A stretch of DNA of 43,110 bases from Oscillospiraceae bacterium (GTDB lineage: Bacteria > Bacillota > Clostridia > Oscillospirales > CAG-272): positions 1 to 43,110 of the forward strand of contig SVQN01000015.1 in the NCBI GenBank assembly GCA_015065295.1. The letters are read 5' to 3'. Positions 7,695 through 16,860 of this stretch are shown in pieces. Every line of letters begins with the position of its first letter. The first letter of the stretch is position 1. The notes beneath the pieces were generated by a model. That model ran no database searches and was not told the origin of the DNA. It saw only the letters and a program-made list of their open reading frames with translations. A program made the position numbers and the translations under genes.

Positions 7695-10600
7695 ATGCCA
7701 AGAGATATTACCATCCGCAAGGTACTGCTGATCGGCTCGGGACCGATCGTCATCGGGCAGGCGGCGGAGTTTGACTATGCCGGAACGCAGGCGGCAAAGG
7801 CACTGCGCGAAGAGGGAATCGAGGTCGTTCTCGTCAATTCCAACCCCGCAACGATCATGACCGACTGTGCCATGGCCGACCGTATTTATCTGGAACCGCT
7901 GACGGAAGATGTCGTCAAGCGCATCATTCTTGAAGAAAAGCCCGACAGCATTCTCGGCACTCTCGGCGGCCAGACCGGTCTCAACCTTGCCATGAAGCTC
8001 GAACACGACGGGTTCCTTGCCGCGCACGGCGTCCGTCTGCTGGGAGTTGCCGCCGATACCATCGACCGCGCCGAAGACCGTCAGCTCTTCAAGGACGCGA
8101 TGGACAAAATCGGTCAGCCGACCGTTGCGTCCGATATCACCACCACCGTGGACGGCGCGCTTGCTCTTGCGGAACGTCTCGGCTATCCGGTCATTGTCCG
8201 TCCCGCTTTCACGCTGGGCGGCACCGGCGGCGGAATTGCGAACAATCCCGATGAACTTGCCGAAATTGCAGAAACCGGGATTCAGGCATCCCCGATCAGC
8301 CAGATTCTCATCGAACGCTGCATCGCCGGATGGAAAGAAATCGAATTTGAGGTTATCCGCGACAATGCGGGGAACCACATCACCGTCTGCTCGATGGAAA
8401 ACATCGACCCCGTCGGCATCCATACCGGGGACAGCATCGTTGCCGCACCCGCCCTCACGCTGGCGATGCCCGAATATACCATGCTTGCCAATTCCGCTCT
8501 CGCCATCATCGACGAGCTGAAGATCACCGGCGGCTGCAACGTCCAGTTTGCCCTCAATCCCGACAGTTTTGAATATGCCGTCATCGAGGTCAATCCCCGT
8601 GTTTCCCGTTCCTCTGCCCTCGCATCCAAGGCGACCGGCTATCCGATTGCCAAGGTTGCCGCAAAAATCGCGGTCGGCTACAATCTCGACGAAATCGAAA
8701 ACAAAGTCACCGGTACGACCATGGCGTGCTTTGAACCCGCGATTGACTATGTGGTCGTCAAGTTCCCGCGATGGCCGTTCGACAAATTTGTTTACGCGAC
8801 CCGCCGTCTCGGCACGCAGATGAAAGCGACCGGCGAAGTCATGGCGATTGCGCCGGGCTTTGAAGCGGCGTTCATGAAGGCAGTGCGCGGGGCATCCATC
8901 GGCATGGATTCTCCCGGAAGCGCGAAGTACCGCGAAATTCCCACGGAAGACCTGCCCTCTCTCATTGCCGGTGGAACGGACGAACGGATTTTCTTCGTCT
9001 ATGAAGCGATCCGCCGCGGCAGTCTGACCATCGAAGACATTTTTACCATCACAAAAATCGACCGCTGGTTCCTCACCAAACTGAAGAAAATCGCGGATGT
9101 GGAAAATGCGCTCGAATCCGCCGGAGAAACCCTCTCCTTCGATCTGTACAAACAGGCGAAGCTCATCGGCTTCCCGGACAGCGCAGTTTCCCGCCTGACG
9201 GGGATGAAATCTCTGCCGTACGCACTTCCCGCATCGTTCCGCACGGTCGACACCTGCGCGGCGGAATTCGGTGCGGACACGCCGTATTTCTACTCCACCT
9301 ACGACGAAGACGACGAAGCCTCCGCGTTTATCTCCACGCATAAGAAAAGCCCGCTCGGCACCGTCATGGTCGTCGGCTCCGGACCGATCCGCATCGGACA
9401 GGGGATTGAATTCGACTATGCGTCCGTCCACTGCGTCTGGGCACTGAAAAAAGCCGGCTACGATGTCATCATTGTCAACAACAATCCCGAAACCGTGTCC
9501 ACCGACTTTGACACGGCAGACCGTCTTTATTTCGAACCGCTGACCCCCGAAGACGTTGCCAACATTATTAAAGCAGAAAAGCCGGTCGGCGCGGTCGTGG
9601 CATTCGGCGGACAGACCGCGATCAAGCTCACCCGCCATATCGCGGCGTGCGGCGTTCCGATCATCGGCACCTCCCCCGACATGATCGACTGCGCGGAAGA
9701 CCGCGAACGCTTTGACGAACTTCTTGAACGCTACAAAATCAAGCGTCCCGTCGGCGAAACCGTCATGACGGCGGACGAGGCTCTCGACGTTGCGGAACGG
9801 GTCGGCTATCCCGTTCTTCTGCGTCCGTCCTACGTTCTCGGCGGACAGAACATGATTATCGCCTTCACCGAAGCGGACATCCGTGAATACATGGCGATCA
9901 TCCTCGCGCAGGGCATCGAAAACCCCGTTCTCGTGGACAAGTATCTCATGGGAACCGAACTGGAAGTGGACGCGATCTGCGACGGTGACGACATTCTTAT
10001 TCCCGGGATCATGGAACACGTCGAACGTACCGGTATCCATTCCGGTGACTCCATTGCCGTTTATCCCGCGCAGAACGTGGACGACGACATGACCGACTAC
10101 ATCATCCGCCACACCAGAAATCTCGCGCTCGCGCTGGAAACGAGAGGGCTGATTAATATCCAGTACCTCATTTATAACGGGGAACTGTACGTCATCGAGG
10201 TCAACCCGCGTTCCTCCCGCACCGTTCCTTACATCAGCAAAGTGACCGGCATCCCGATGGTTGACCTTGCCACCCGCTGTATGCTCGGTGAAAAGCTCCG
10301 CGATATGGAATTCGGCACCGGATTATACCGTCCGTCGCCGTACGTTGCGGTCAAGGTTCCCGTATTCTCCTTTGAAAAGCTCAGCGGACTGGACACCGCG
10401 CTCGGTCCCGAAATGAAGTCCACCGGCGAAGTTCTCGGACTGGCCGGAACGTTCGGCGAGGCACTGTTCAAAGGCCTCCGCGCGGCAGGGTACAAGCTCC
10501 GCGAAAACGGTGGCGTATTCCTTTCCGTCCGCGATACCGACAAGGGCGAAATCGGCCCGATTGCCAAGAAATTCGCATCCCTCGGCTTCCGCATTTACGC

Positions 10601-11786
10601 GACCGAAAATACCGCGCAGGCGATCCGCCGTCACGGGGTCAAGGTGATTGCCGTTTCCCACCTCGATGAAGCCGGAACCACCCCGCGCGAGCTGATCGCC
10701 GAAGGACTGATCGACTACATTGTGTCCACCTCCGCCAAGGGACGTGACCCGCGGTACGAAAGCGTCCGTCTCCGCCGTCTTGCGGTCGAACACGCGATTC
10801 CGTGTCTGACGGCACTTGATACCGCCAATGCCGTTGCAGACAGCATCGCCACCCGCTGGAACGAACACTGCACCGAACTTGTGGACATCAACAATCTCCG
10901 CGGCGGCAAGATTTCCCTCGATTATGTGAAAATGCACACCTGCGGAAACGACTACATCTACTTCAACTGCATCGACCGGAACATCGAAAATCCGGAAGGA
11001 CTGTCCATCCGCTTTGCCGACCGTCATTACGGTATCGGCGGCGACGGTACGATCACGATTCTTCCCGCCGATACGCCCGGTATGACCGGATCGGCGGATG
11101 CGTCCATGCGGATGTTCAACCGCGACGGCAGTGAAGCGAAAATGTGCGGCAACGCCATTGGCTGTGTGGCAAAATATCTCTACGAAAACGGCATTGTACC
11201 CAAGCGTGAAATGCGGATTGACACCCTCTCCGGCACCAAGCCCGTCCGTCTCGTTACCCGGAACGGCAAAGCGATCCGTGCGAAGGTCGGCATGGGTACG
11301 CCGGACTTTTCGCCCGATGCGGTTCCGGTGAATCTCACCTCCAAAACCGGCCGGATCGTCGGCGAACGTGCGGAACTGGCGGGGGATATCTACAAAATCA
11401 CCTGTCTCAGCATGGGCAATCCGCACTGTGTCATTTTCGCGCATGAAACGGAAGAATTCGCGGCGGTTCTCGCCGATCTCGAATCCTTCGGCTACGCCAT
11501 CGAGCATGATCCGCATTTCCCGGAACGCACAAATGTCGAATTCGTTCAGGTGATCGACGATCATACCCTCATCGCGCACATCTGGGAACGCGGTTCCGGC
11601 GAAACGTACGCCTGCGGTACGGGTGCGTGCGCGGCGGCGGTTGCGGCGGTCGAAAACGGCTTCTGCAAGCCCGGCGACATTACCGTTTATCTCAAGGGCG
11701 GCAGTCTGACCATCGAATACAGCGGCGGCAATGTGGCAATGACCGGGGAAACCTGTGAAATTTACCGAGGAACTGTGGAAATATAA
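7695..11786 (+). CDS. carB-dapF: CarB-DapF fusion: carbamoyl-phosphate synthase large subunit / diaminopimelate epimerase
   Basis: A single 1363-residue frame. Residues 1 to about 1070 are a full CarB: two ATP-grasp halves starting IRKVLLIGSGPIVIGQ and VMVVGSGPIRIGQGIEFDY, and an allosteric MGS-like domain (about 935-1070, from NGGVFLSVRDTDKGEIG). It makes carbamoyl phosphate for arginine and pyrimidines with CarA, which is not in this window. After a linker of roughly 15-20 residues, residues about 1077-1363 are a full DapF, converting LL- to meso-diaminopimelate. Both catalytic cysteines are present: C1151 in MCGNAIGC and C1307 in YACGTGA. Deviations: HTCGND for the usual HGxGND, and Gly for the usual Arg in CGNxIRC. 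The ATG at 7695 follows AAAGGAG; the upstream in-frame extension is rejected. No stop codon or ribosome binding site separates the parts. Confidence 0.95.
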   Translation: MPRDITIRKVLLIGSGPIVIGQAAEFDYAGTQAAKALREEGIEVVLVNSNPATIMTDCAMADRIYLEPLTEDVVKRIILEEKPDSILGTLGGQTGLNLAMKLEHDGFLAAHGVRLLGVAADTIDRAEDRQLFKDAMDKIGQPTVASDITTTVDGALALAERLGYPVIVRPAFTLGGTGGGIANNPDELAEIAETGIQASPISQILIERCIAGWKEIEFEVIRDNAGNHITVCSMENIDPVGIHTGDSIVAAPALTLAMPEYTMLANSALAIIDELKITGGCNVQFALNPDSFEYAVIEVNPRVSRSSALASKATGYPIAKVAAKIAVGYNLDEIENKVTGTTMACFEPAIDYVVVKFPRWPFDKFVYATRRLGTQMKATGEVMAIAPGFEAAFMKAVRGASIGMDSPGSAKYREIPTEDLPSLIAGGTDERIFFVYEAIRRGSLTIEDIFTITKIDRWFLTKLKKIADVENALESAGETLSFDLYKQAKLIGFPDSAVSRLTGMKSLPYALPASFRTVDTCAAEFGADTPYFYSTYDEDDEASAFISTHKKSPLGTVMVVGSGPIRIGQGIEFDYASVHCVWALKKAGYDVIIVNNNPETVSTDFDTADRLYFEPLTPEDVANIIKAEKPVGAVVAFGGQTAIKLTRHIAACGVPIIGTSPDMIDCAEDRERFDELLERYKIKRPVGETVMTADEALDVAERVGYPVLLRPSYVLGGQNMIIAFTEADIREYMAIILAQGIENPVLVDKYLMGTELEVDAICDGDDILIPGIMEHVERTGIHSGDSIAVYPAQNVDDDMTDYIIRHTRNLALALETRGLINIQYLIYNGELYVIEVNPRSSRTVPYISKVTGIPMVDLATRCMLGEKLRDMEFGTGLYRPSPYVAVKVPVFSFEKLSGLDTALGPEMKSTGEVLGLAGTFGEALFKGLRAAGYKLRENGGVFLSVRDTDKGEIGPIAKKFASLGFRIYATENTAQAIRRHGVKVIAVSHLDEAGTTPRELIAEGLIDYIVSTSAKGRDPRYESVRLRRLAVEHAIPCLTALDTANAVADSIATRWNEHCTELVDINNLRGGKISLDYVKMHTCGNDYIYFNCIDRNIENPEGLSIRFADRHYGIGGDGTITILPADTPGMTGSADASMRMFNRDGSEAKMCGNAIGCVAKYLYENGIVPKREMRIDTLSGTKPVRLVTRNGKAIRAKVGMGTPDFSPDAVPVNLTSKTGRIVGERAELAGDIYKITCLSMGNPHCVIFAHETEEFAAVLADLESFGYAIEHDPHFPERTNVEFVQVIDDHTLIAHIWERGSGETYACGTGACAAAVAAVENGFCKPGDITVYLKGGSLTIEYSGGNVAMTGETCEIYRGTVEI

Positions 11787-11830
11787 GGGAAAATTCGTAG
11801 AAAGTGTTGTTCGTGAAATTTGAATTTTTG

Positions 11831-11859
11831 TTGACAAAAACGTAAAAATTGTTTATAAT
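11831..11859 (+). promoter_or_regulatory. Consensus SigA promoter
   Basis: TTGACA (11831-11836), a 17-nt spacer and TATAAT (11854-11859), a perfect consensus promoter about 60 nt upstream of the solute-binding protein. Confidence 0.92.
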
Positions 11860-11922
11860 AAAGATTACACGACTGCAAATTTGTCAAAAATACAACATAA
11901 TTGATTGTGAGGTCAATTCATC

Positions 11923-13410
11923 ATGAAGAAAACACTTGCGATTCTCCTGATCTTAGCCGCACTGCTTCCGGCGTTCACCGCCTGTGCGGACAAGGGCGGA
12001 GAAACCACGAACACCAATACTCCCACCGCTCAGTCGGATACGGCTTCCAATTCCGGTTCCGAAAAAGAAGAAGAAACCCGTTATACCGCCAATATTCCCG
12101 AAGGCACCGACTATCAGGGCGCATCCTTCACGGTTCTTGCATATCCGCAGGATGTCGGTATCTGGAGCGACGTTGACTGGAATGCCGAAGAAATGAACGG
12201 CGAAGCCATCAACGACGCGGTTTACACCAGAACGCTCAAGACCGAAGAAAAACTCAATGTCAATGTCAAGACAGAATTTCTTGACGGCTACGGCAACTCC
12301 ACTGCGATCCAGCAGTCCGTTACCGCGCAGGACAACGCATATCAGCTTGCTACCAACACGCTCATGTCCGTGTTTACCATGAGCCAGAGCGGTCTTCTCG
12401 CCGAACTGAACGACTATGCCGCACAGGGTACGCTCGACCTCGGCGCAGCATGGTGGGACCAGAACTGTATCAACGACCTTTCCATCGCTCACAAGAACTA
12501 TATGCTTACCGGTGACATCGGTACCATGTACAAGAAGTCCATCGGCGCGATCATGTTCAACAAGGCGATCCTCGGCGACTATCAGATCGAAGACCCGTAC
12601 GCTCTCATGGAAAGCGGCAAGTGGACGGTTGACAAGATGGTTGAAATGGGTACCAAGGTATCCGATGACCTCAACGGCGACGGCGTTATGGACACCAATG
12701 ACCGTTACGGTCTGATCTGCTTCTGCGATATGATGGGTCTTGCATTCATCGGCTGCGGCGTTGAAATGGCGGCAAAGGACGAAAACGACGTTCCTTCCGT
12801 TACTCTTTACTCCGAAAAGGCAGTTTCCGTTGTAGACAAGCTCGCTACGCTCATGTACGACGAAAATCTCAGCTGGAGCTGGTCCAAGGCCGGTCTGACC
12901 GAAGATACCGCATTCTCCATGTATCAGCAGGACCAGTCCCTGTTCTACTACGGGGAACTCCACGCTGTTGCAACCATGCGTTCCATGGACTCTCCGTTCG
13001 GCGTACTTCCCATGCCGAAGTATGACGATACTCAGGAAAACTACTACCACTGCGTAAACCCGAACGTAGCTTCCGTATACTTCATTCCGATCACCAACGT
13101 GGAATACGCAATGACCGGTCATGTGATGGACACCCTCGGTGCAGAATCCAAGAACGACCTCACGCCCGCTTATTATGACGTAACCCTGATCGGTAAGGTC
13201 AGCCGTGACGCGGAATCCGCAGCTTCTCTCGATATCATCATCGACACCATCCGTTACGACATCGGCTATCTCTCCGGCATCGGCATCAGCAATATGCTCA
13301 ACACCATGGCAAACTCCTTCAACACTGACCTCGCTTCCCAGTATCAGAAGCAGTCCAAGGTCTTCACCAAGCTCCTCGACCGTATTGTCGAAACCTTCGT
13401 TGAAGGCTGA
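11923..13410 (+). CDS. ABC-type extracellular solute-binding lipoprotein
   Basis: A 495-residue lipoprotein. Residues 1-20 form a lipoprotein signal peptide with Cys21 in FTAC as lipidation site, followed by a Thr/Ser/Asn/Glu-rich tether to about residue 45 and then a family-1-like substrate-binding fold (YQGASFTVLAYPQD onwards). An EF-hand-like loop DLNGDGVMDTND begins at Asp249, as seen in other carbohydrate-binding proteins of gut Clostridia. The ligand is probably a sugar or oligosaccharide, by family habit only. No permease or ATPase gene is adjacent, so it is an orphan. It has its own consensus promoter and ends in a terminator shared with the convergent symporter gene. Confidence 0.88.
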   Translation: MKKTLAILLILAALLPAFTACADKGGETTNTNTPTAQSDTASNSGSEKEEETRYTANIPEGTDYQGASFTVLAYPQDVGIWSDVDWNAEEMNGEAINDAVYTRTLKTEEKLNVNVKTEFLDGYGNSTAIQQSVTAQDNAYQLATNTLMSVFTMSQSGLLAELNDYAAQGTLDLGAAWWDQNCINDLSIAHKNYMLTGDIGTMYKKSIGAIMFNKAILGDYQIEDPYALMESGKWTVDKMVEMGTKVSDDLNGDGVMDTNDRYGLICFCDMMGLAFIGCGVEMAAKDENDVPSVTLYSEKAVSVVDKLATLMYDENLSWSWSKAGLTEDTAFSMYQQDQSLFYYGELHAVATMRSMDSPFGVLPMPKYDDTQENYYHCVNPNVASVYFIPITNVEYAMTGHVMDTLGAESKNDLTPAYYDVTLIGKVSRDAESAASLDIIIDTIRYDIGYLSGIGISNMLNTMANSFNTDLASQYQKQSKVFTKLLDRIVETFVEG

Positions 13411-13436
13411 GTCCAACAACAAAAAATCCCATAAGA

Positions 13437-13468
13437 AAACGGCACAGTCTCAAAAAACTGTGCCGTTT
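13437..13468. terminator. Bidirectional rho-independent terminator
   Basis: Perfect 12-bp stem (13437-13448 with 13457-13468) with an 8-nt A-rich loop, lying between the convergent solute-binding protein and symporter genes. AAA/TTT flanks allow use from both strands. Confidence 0.85.
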
Positions 13469-13482
13469 CTGTATTTGTCGGA

Positions 13483-15048
13483 TTACTTTTTCTTGACAAG
13501 TGCGTCCACTTCGTCGTAGGTATCGAGAATATCTTTCGAAGGTTCGGCCGTTGCAAGGCTGACTGCCACGATCAGGATGCAGGATACGATGAACGCGGGG
13601 AGCAGTTCATAGATCGCAAACGCGCCGCCGAGCTTGCTGATGCCGTACTTCCAGAGGAAGACCATCGCGCCGCCCGAGATCATACCGGCGAGCGCACCCT
13701 GTCTGGTCGTACGTCTCCAGAACAGCGCGAACAGCATAACCGGTCCGAACGCTGCGCCGAAGCCTGCCCACGCAAACGATACGATACGGAAAACGGAACT
13801 GTCGGGATTCCACGCGAGAACGAGGGCGATTACGGAAATTACCGCAACCGAAAGACGGGCGATCCACATCTGCTTCTTTGCGGGGATGTCTTTCCAGACA
13901 AACCGCTTGATGATGTTTTCGGAAACCGAAGAAGCCGCCGCAAGAAGCTGGGAATCGGCGGTGGACATTGTAGCCGCGAGAATACCGGCGAGGATTATAC
14001 CGGCGATGATGGCAGCAAAACTGTCGATATCGGCGATTTTATCGGACATATAAATAATGATGCGTTCCGCGTCAAAGCCTTCCGCTGCCATACCGTCCAC
14101 GATGTAGCCGTGGTTGATGGCGAAGGTCAGACCGATGTAGCCGATGAAAATGGCGATGCCCATGGAGATGAAGACCCATACGGTGGCGATCCGGCGGGAG
14201 AGCTTCAGCTTTTCGCTGTTTTCAATGGCCATGAAGCGGAGAAGAATGTGCGGCATACCGAAGTAGCCAAGCCCCCATGCCAGCGTCGAAACGATGGGCA
14301 GGAAGCCGTAGGAACCGTCCGTACCGGTCAGGCTGAAGTATTCGGAGAGGGAAGCGGAGGCGGTCAGTGCCTTGGCGTTATCCGCTACAGCCGCCATGCC
14401 GCCCGCGTTTTCGATACCGAAGCAGACGATGACGAACAGCGCGATGCTCATAACGATGGACTGGATGAAGTCCGTGGTGGAAGCTGCAAGGAAGCCGCCC
14501 GTCATGGTGTAGAACACGATAACCGCGCCGCCGACGAGCAGAGCCGTGTGATAATCAATGCCGAACAGGGAATTGAACAGCTTGCCGATAGCCGCGAATC
14601 CGGAACCGGTGTAAGGAACAAAGAAAATAATGATAACAACAGCCGCGATCAGGGTAAGGATGCCGGATTTGTCACCAAAACGGTTGGAGAAGAAGTCCGG
14701 AATGGTTGCGGAATTGTTCTTTTCGGAATAGATACGGATCCGGCGCGAAACGATCAGCCAGTTGAGGTAGGTACCGATTCCGAGACCGAGCGCGGTCCAG
14801 AACGCTTCGGCAAAGCCGGTGGTTCCGCCCGATACGCCGGTCAGAAGGGCAACGCCCGGAAGCCCCATCAGCAGCCACGAGGACATATCGGATGCCTCCG
14901 CGCTCATCGCTGTGACGAACGGGCCGAGTTTGCGTCCGCCGAGGTAGAAGTCGTCGGACGACTTGTTTGCTTTGGAACATTGCACGCCGATGTACATGAC
15001 CATAATCATGTAGCATATGATGGCGAGAACGATCATTGTGATTTTCAT
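13483..15048 (-). CDS. putP: Sodium/proline-type solute symporter (SSS family)
   Basis: An integral membrane Na+-coupled symporter of 521 residues, the usual length for PutP. Features include the N-terminal SKANKSSDDFYLGGRKLGPF, the core SAEASDMSSWLLMGLPG (the PutP-type first transmembrane region), GLGIGTYLNWLIVSRRIR, GFLAASTTDFIQ and MSTADSQLLAAASSVSENI, with about 13 hydrophobic segments. Proline is the likely substrate by similarity to PutP; other amino acids are possible. I chose the ATG at 15048, 8 nt after AGGAG; a GTG at 15057 overlaps the binding site. It is divergent from the oxidoreductase gene. Confidence 0.92.
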   Translation of the reverse strand: MKITMIVLAIICYMIMVMYIGVQCSKANKSSDDFYLGGRKLGPFVTAMSAEASDMSSWLLMGLPGVALLTGVSGGTTGFAEAFWTALGLGIGTYLNWLIVSRRIRIYSEKNNSATIPDFFSNRFGDKSGILTLIAAVVIIIFFVPYTGSGFAAIGKLFNSLFGIDYHTALLVGGAVIVFYTMTGGFLAASTTDFIQSIVMSIALFVIVCFGIENAGGMAAVADNAKALTASASLSEYFSLTGTDGSYGFLPIVSTLAWGLGYFGMPHILLRFMAIENSEKLKLSRRIATVWVFISMGIAIFIGYIGLTFAINHGYIVDGMAAEGFDAERIIIYMSDKIADIDSFAAIIAGIILAGILAATMSTADSQLLAAASSVSENIIKRFVWKDIPAKKQMWIARLSVAVISVIALVLAWNPDSSVFRIVSFAWAGFGAAFGPVMLFALFWRRTTRQGALAGMISGGAMVFLWKYGISKLGGAFAIYELLPAFIVSCILIVAVSLATAEPSKDILDTYDEVDALVKKK

Positions 15049-15085
15049 ACGGGTCACTCCTGATTATAGAAAGAATTTATAGTGA

Positions 15086-15114
15086 ATTATAGCATTTGGT
15101 GTTGGATATGTCAA
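15086..15114 (-). promoter_or_regulatory. Consensus SigA promoter of the symporter gene
   Basis: Read on the minus strand: TTGACA (15114-15109), a 17-nt spacer and TATAAT (15091-15086), about 38 nt upstream of the ATG. Confidence 0.88.
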
Positions 15115-15217
15115 GAATCTTCCGTAAAAATCCGCATAAAAATACAATATTTTGCAGAATCCGGGCGGGATTATCCGGAGGACTGCGAAAAAAGTTACAC
15201 ATTTTGACCAAACAGGA

Positions 15218-15246
15218 TTGACTTTTCCTGCGGAAACGTATAAAAT
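15218..15246 (+). promoter_or_regulatory. SigA-type promoter of the oxidoreductase gene
   Basis: TTGACT (15218-15223), a 17-nt spacer and TAAAAT (15241-15246), 45 nt upstream of the ATG and divergent from the symporter promoter. Confidence 0.7.
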
Positions 15247-15291
15247 ATAGAAAAAACACAGATGCCTTACAACGGCAGAACGGAGGCTATT

Positions 15292-16362
15292 ATGGCATAC
15301 AAACTCGGTATTATCGGCTTCGGCGGGATGGCAGGCGGCTATCATGTAGACACGGTTCTTCGTGAAGATATTCCCTTTGAACCCGTAGCGGCATACGACA
15401 TCAACCCGGATCGTCTCGCTTACGCAAAGCAGAGAGGTCTGGCGGCGTACGACAATCTCGACGATTTCTTCGCACACGAAGGCGGCTTTGACCTTGTTCT
15501 CGTCGGAACGTCCAACAACTATCACTGCGAAATGGCGTGCCGCGCTATGGAAGCGGGCTTCAACGTCATGTCCGAAAAGCCCGTCGCCATGTCCAGCGAA
15601 GAGCTTCAGAAGATGATCGACACATCCGAACGCACCGGCAAGCTGTTCACGGTTCACCAGAACCGCCGCTGGGACCGCGACTTCGTCATGATTAAGAAAG
15701 CTCTTGAAGACGGCACGATCGGCAAGCCGTATATGATCGAATCCCGCATCCAGTCCCCGAACGGCAACGGCGATATGTACAACTGGCGCGGCATGAAGGA
15801 CCACGGCGGCGGTATGCTCCTCGACTGGGGTGTTCACATGCTCGACCAGCTCTGCTGGCTCATCAAGGAACCGATCAAGACCGTATCCGCGAACGTATTC
15901 TCTCTGTGGTCGGAAGAAGTTGACGACTACTCCAAGGTTATCATCACCTTTGAAAGCGGTCTCGTCGCGCACATGGAAGTTGTGACTTACTCTCCGCTCG
16001 CACTTCCTCGCTGGATGGTTTACGGCGACCGCGGTGCCATGACCATGCAGGATATGGGCGACCCCAAGGTAAAGGTTCGCCGCATCAAGAGCGACAAGTC
16101 GGAAGTTATCGACGTTCCGGCATACATCGACCACAAGATGATTACCCGCAAGCAGACCCGCCACACCATCGAAGAATTCGAAGAGCTGGAAGCACCGGAC
16201 GTAATTCCGAACAGCGACTGGGGTTCTGTCTACAAGAACATCGCGGGCGTTCTCGACGGCAAGGAAGAACTGATCGTCAAGCCGTGCGAAGTTATGCGTA
16301 CCTTCAAGGTCATCGAAGCGGCATTCAAGTCCGCCAAGGAAGGCGTAACCGTACAGTTTTAA
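15292..16362 (+). CDS. Gfo/Idh/MocA-family oxidoreductase
   Basis: NAD(P)-dependent sugar or polyol dehydrogenase-like protein of 356 residues. The N-terminal Rossmann motif GIIGFGGMAGGYHVDT is near residue 6, the family motif MSEKPVAMSSEEL (catalytic Lys of the EKP motif) is near residue 100, and the C-terminal substrate domain contains GGGMLLDWGVHMLDQLCWL with the usual catalytic Asp/His region. Start ATG follows GGAGG by 5 nt; the frame continues upstream but without family match. The substrate is unknown. It is followed within 20 nt by the Nudix gene and then by the small membrane protein and DUF2961 genes, suggesting one transcription unit. Confidence 0.93.
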   Translation: MAYKLGIIGFGGMAGGYHVDTVLREDIPFEPVAAYDINPDRLAYAKQRGLAAYDNLDDFFAHEGGFDLVLVGTSNNYHCEMACRAMEAGFNVMSEKPVAMSSEELQKMIDTSERTGKLFTVHQNRRWDRDFVMIKKALEDGTIGKPYMIESRIQSPNGNGDMYNWRGMKDHGGGMLLDWGVHMLDQLCWLIKEPIKTVSANVFSLWSEEVDDYSKVIITFESGLVAHMEVVTYSPLALPRWMVYGDRGAMTMQDMGDPKVKVRRIKSDKSEVIDVPAYIDHKMITRKQTRHTIEEFEELEAPDVIPNSDWGSVYKNIAGVLDGKEELIVKPCEVMRTFKVIEAAFKSAKEGVTVQF

Positions 16363-16381
16363 GCGGTTCTGACAGTTGGCA

Positions 16382-16846
16382 ATGGAACGACCGATCCGCA
16401 ATTCCGCGAAAGCTCTGATTATCCGTGACGGAAAACTGGCGGCGGTAAAATTGCAGGACAGTGACGGCATCTGGTACATCCTTCCGGGCGGCGGACAGGA
16501 ATCCGAAGAACTGCTTCCGGAAGCGGTATGCAGGGAAGCGGCAGAGGAACTCGGTCTGCGCGTGGAAGCGAAGGAGCTGGCGTTCGTCATTGAAGGGCGG
16601 CACGGCGAAGCGTTCCATCGCGTTGATCTGGTGTTCCTGTGCGAATATCTCGGCGGGATTGACAATGCCGTTCTTCACGGCGACACGAATCAGATCGGGA
16701 TGGACTGGCTCGATATTGCCACGCTGAACACCGCGCCGCTGTATCCGTCGAAACTCCGCCGTCCGATCATGAATTTATATGAAGGAAAGCCGCACCGCGT
16801 CTATCTCGGCAACGAGGAGGCCGGCGATCCGGAAGTGACGGAGTGA
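16382..16846 (+). CDS. Nudix hydrolase
   Basis: A 154-residue Nudix protein that probably hydrolyses a nucleoside diphosphate linked to another moiety. The Nudix box is a perfect match from G37 to L59: Gly37, Glu43, Arg51-Glu52, Glu55-Glu56 and Gly58, which bind the catalytic metal. Later residues GMDWLDIATL fit the ADP-ribose or nucleotide-sugar type subfamilies, but the substrate cannot be assigned. The ATG at 16382 has a weak ribosome binding site, consistent with translational coupling to the oxidoreductase gene. Its TGA stop falls 15 nt before the next ATG, at the next gene's AAAGGAG. Confidence 0.92.
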   Translation: MERPIRNSAKALIIRDGKLAAVKLQDSDGIWYILPGGGQESEELLPEAVCREAAEELGLRVEAKELAFVIEGRHGEAFHRVDLVFLCEYLGGIDNAVLHGDTNQIGMDWLDIATLNTAPLYPSKLRRPIMNLYEGKPHRVYLGNEEAGDPEVTE

Positions 16847-16860
16847 AAGGAGAGACCGCC

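Noticed and set aside
7635-10112. An 825-codon open frame on the minus strand opposite carB
   Set aside because: Shadow of carB; low-complexity, His/Asp/Gly-rich translation with no domain and no promoter.
10926-11786. Separate translation of dapF from an internal start in the fusion
   Set aside because: No purine-rich ribosome binding site at the right distance before V1078 or M1080; the reading frame is continuous with carB. Kept only as something to test.
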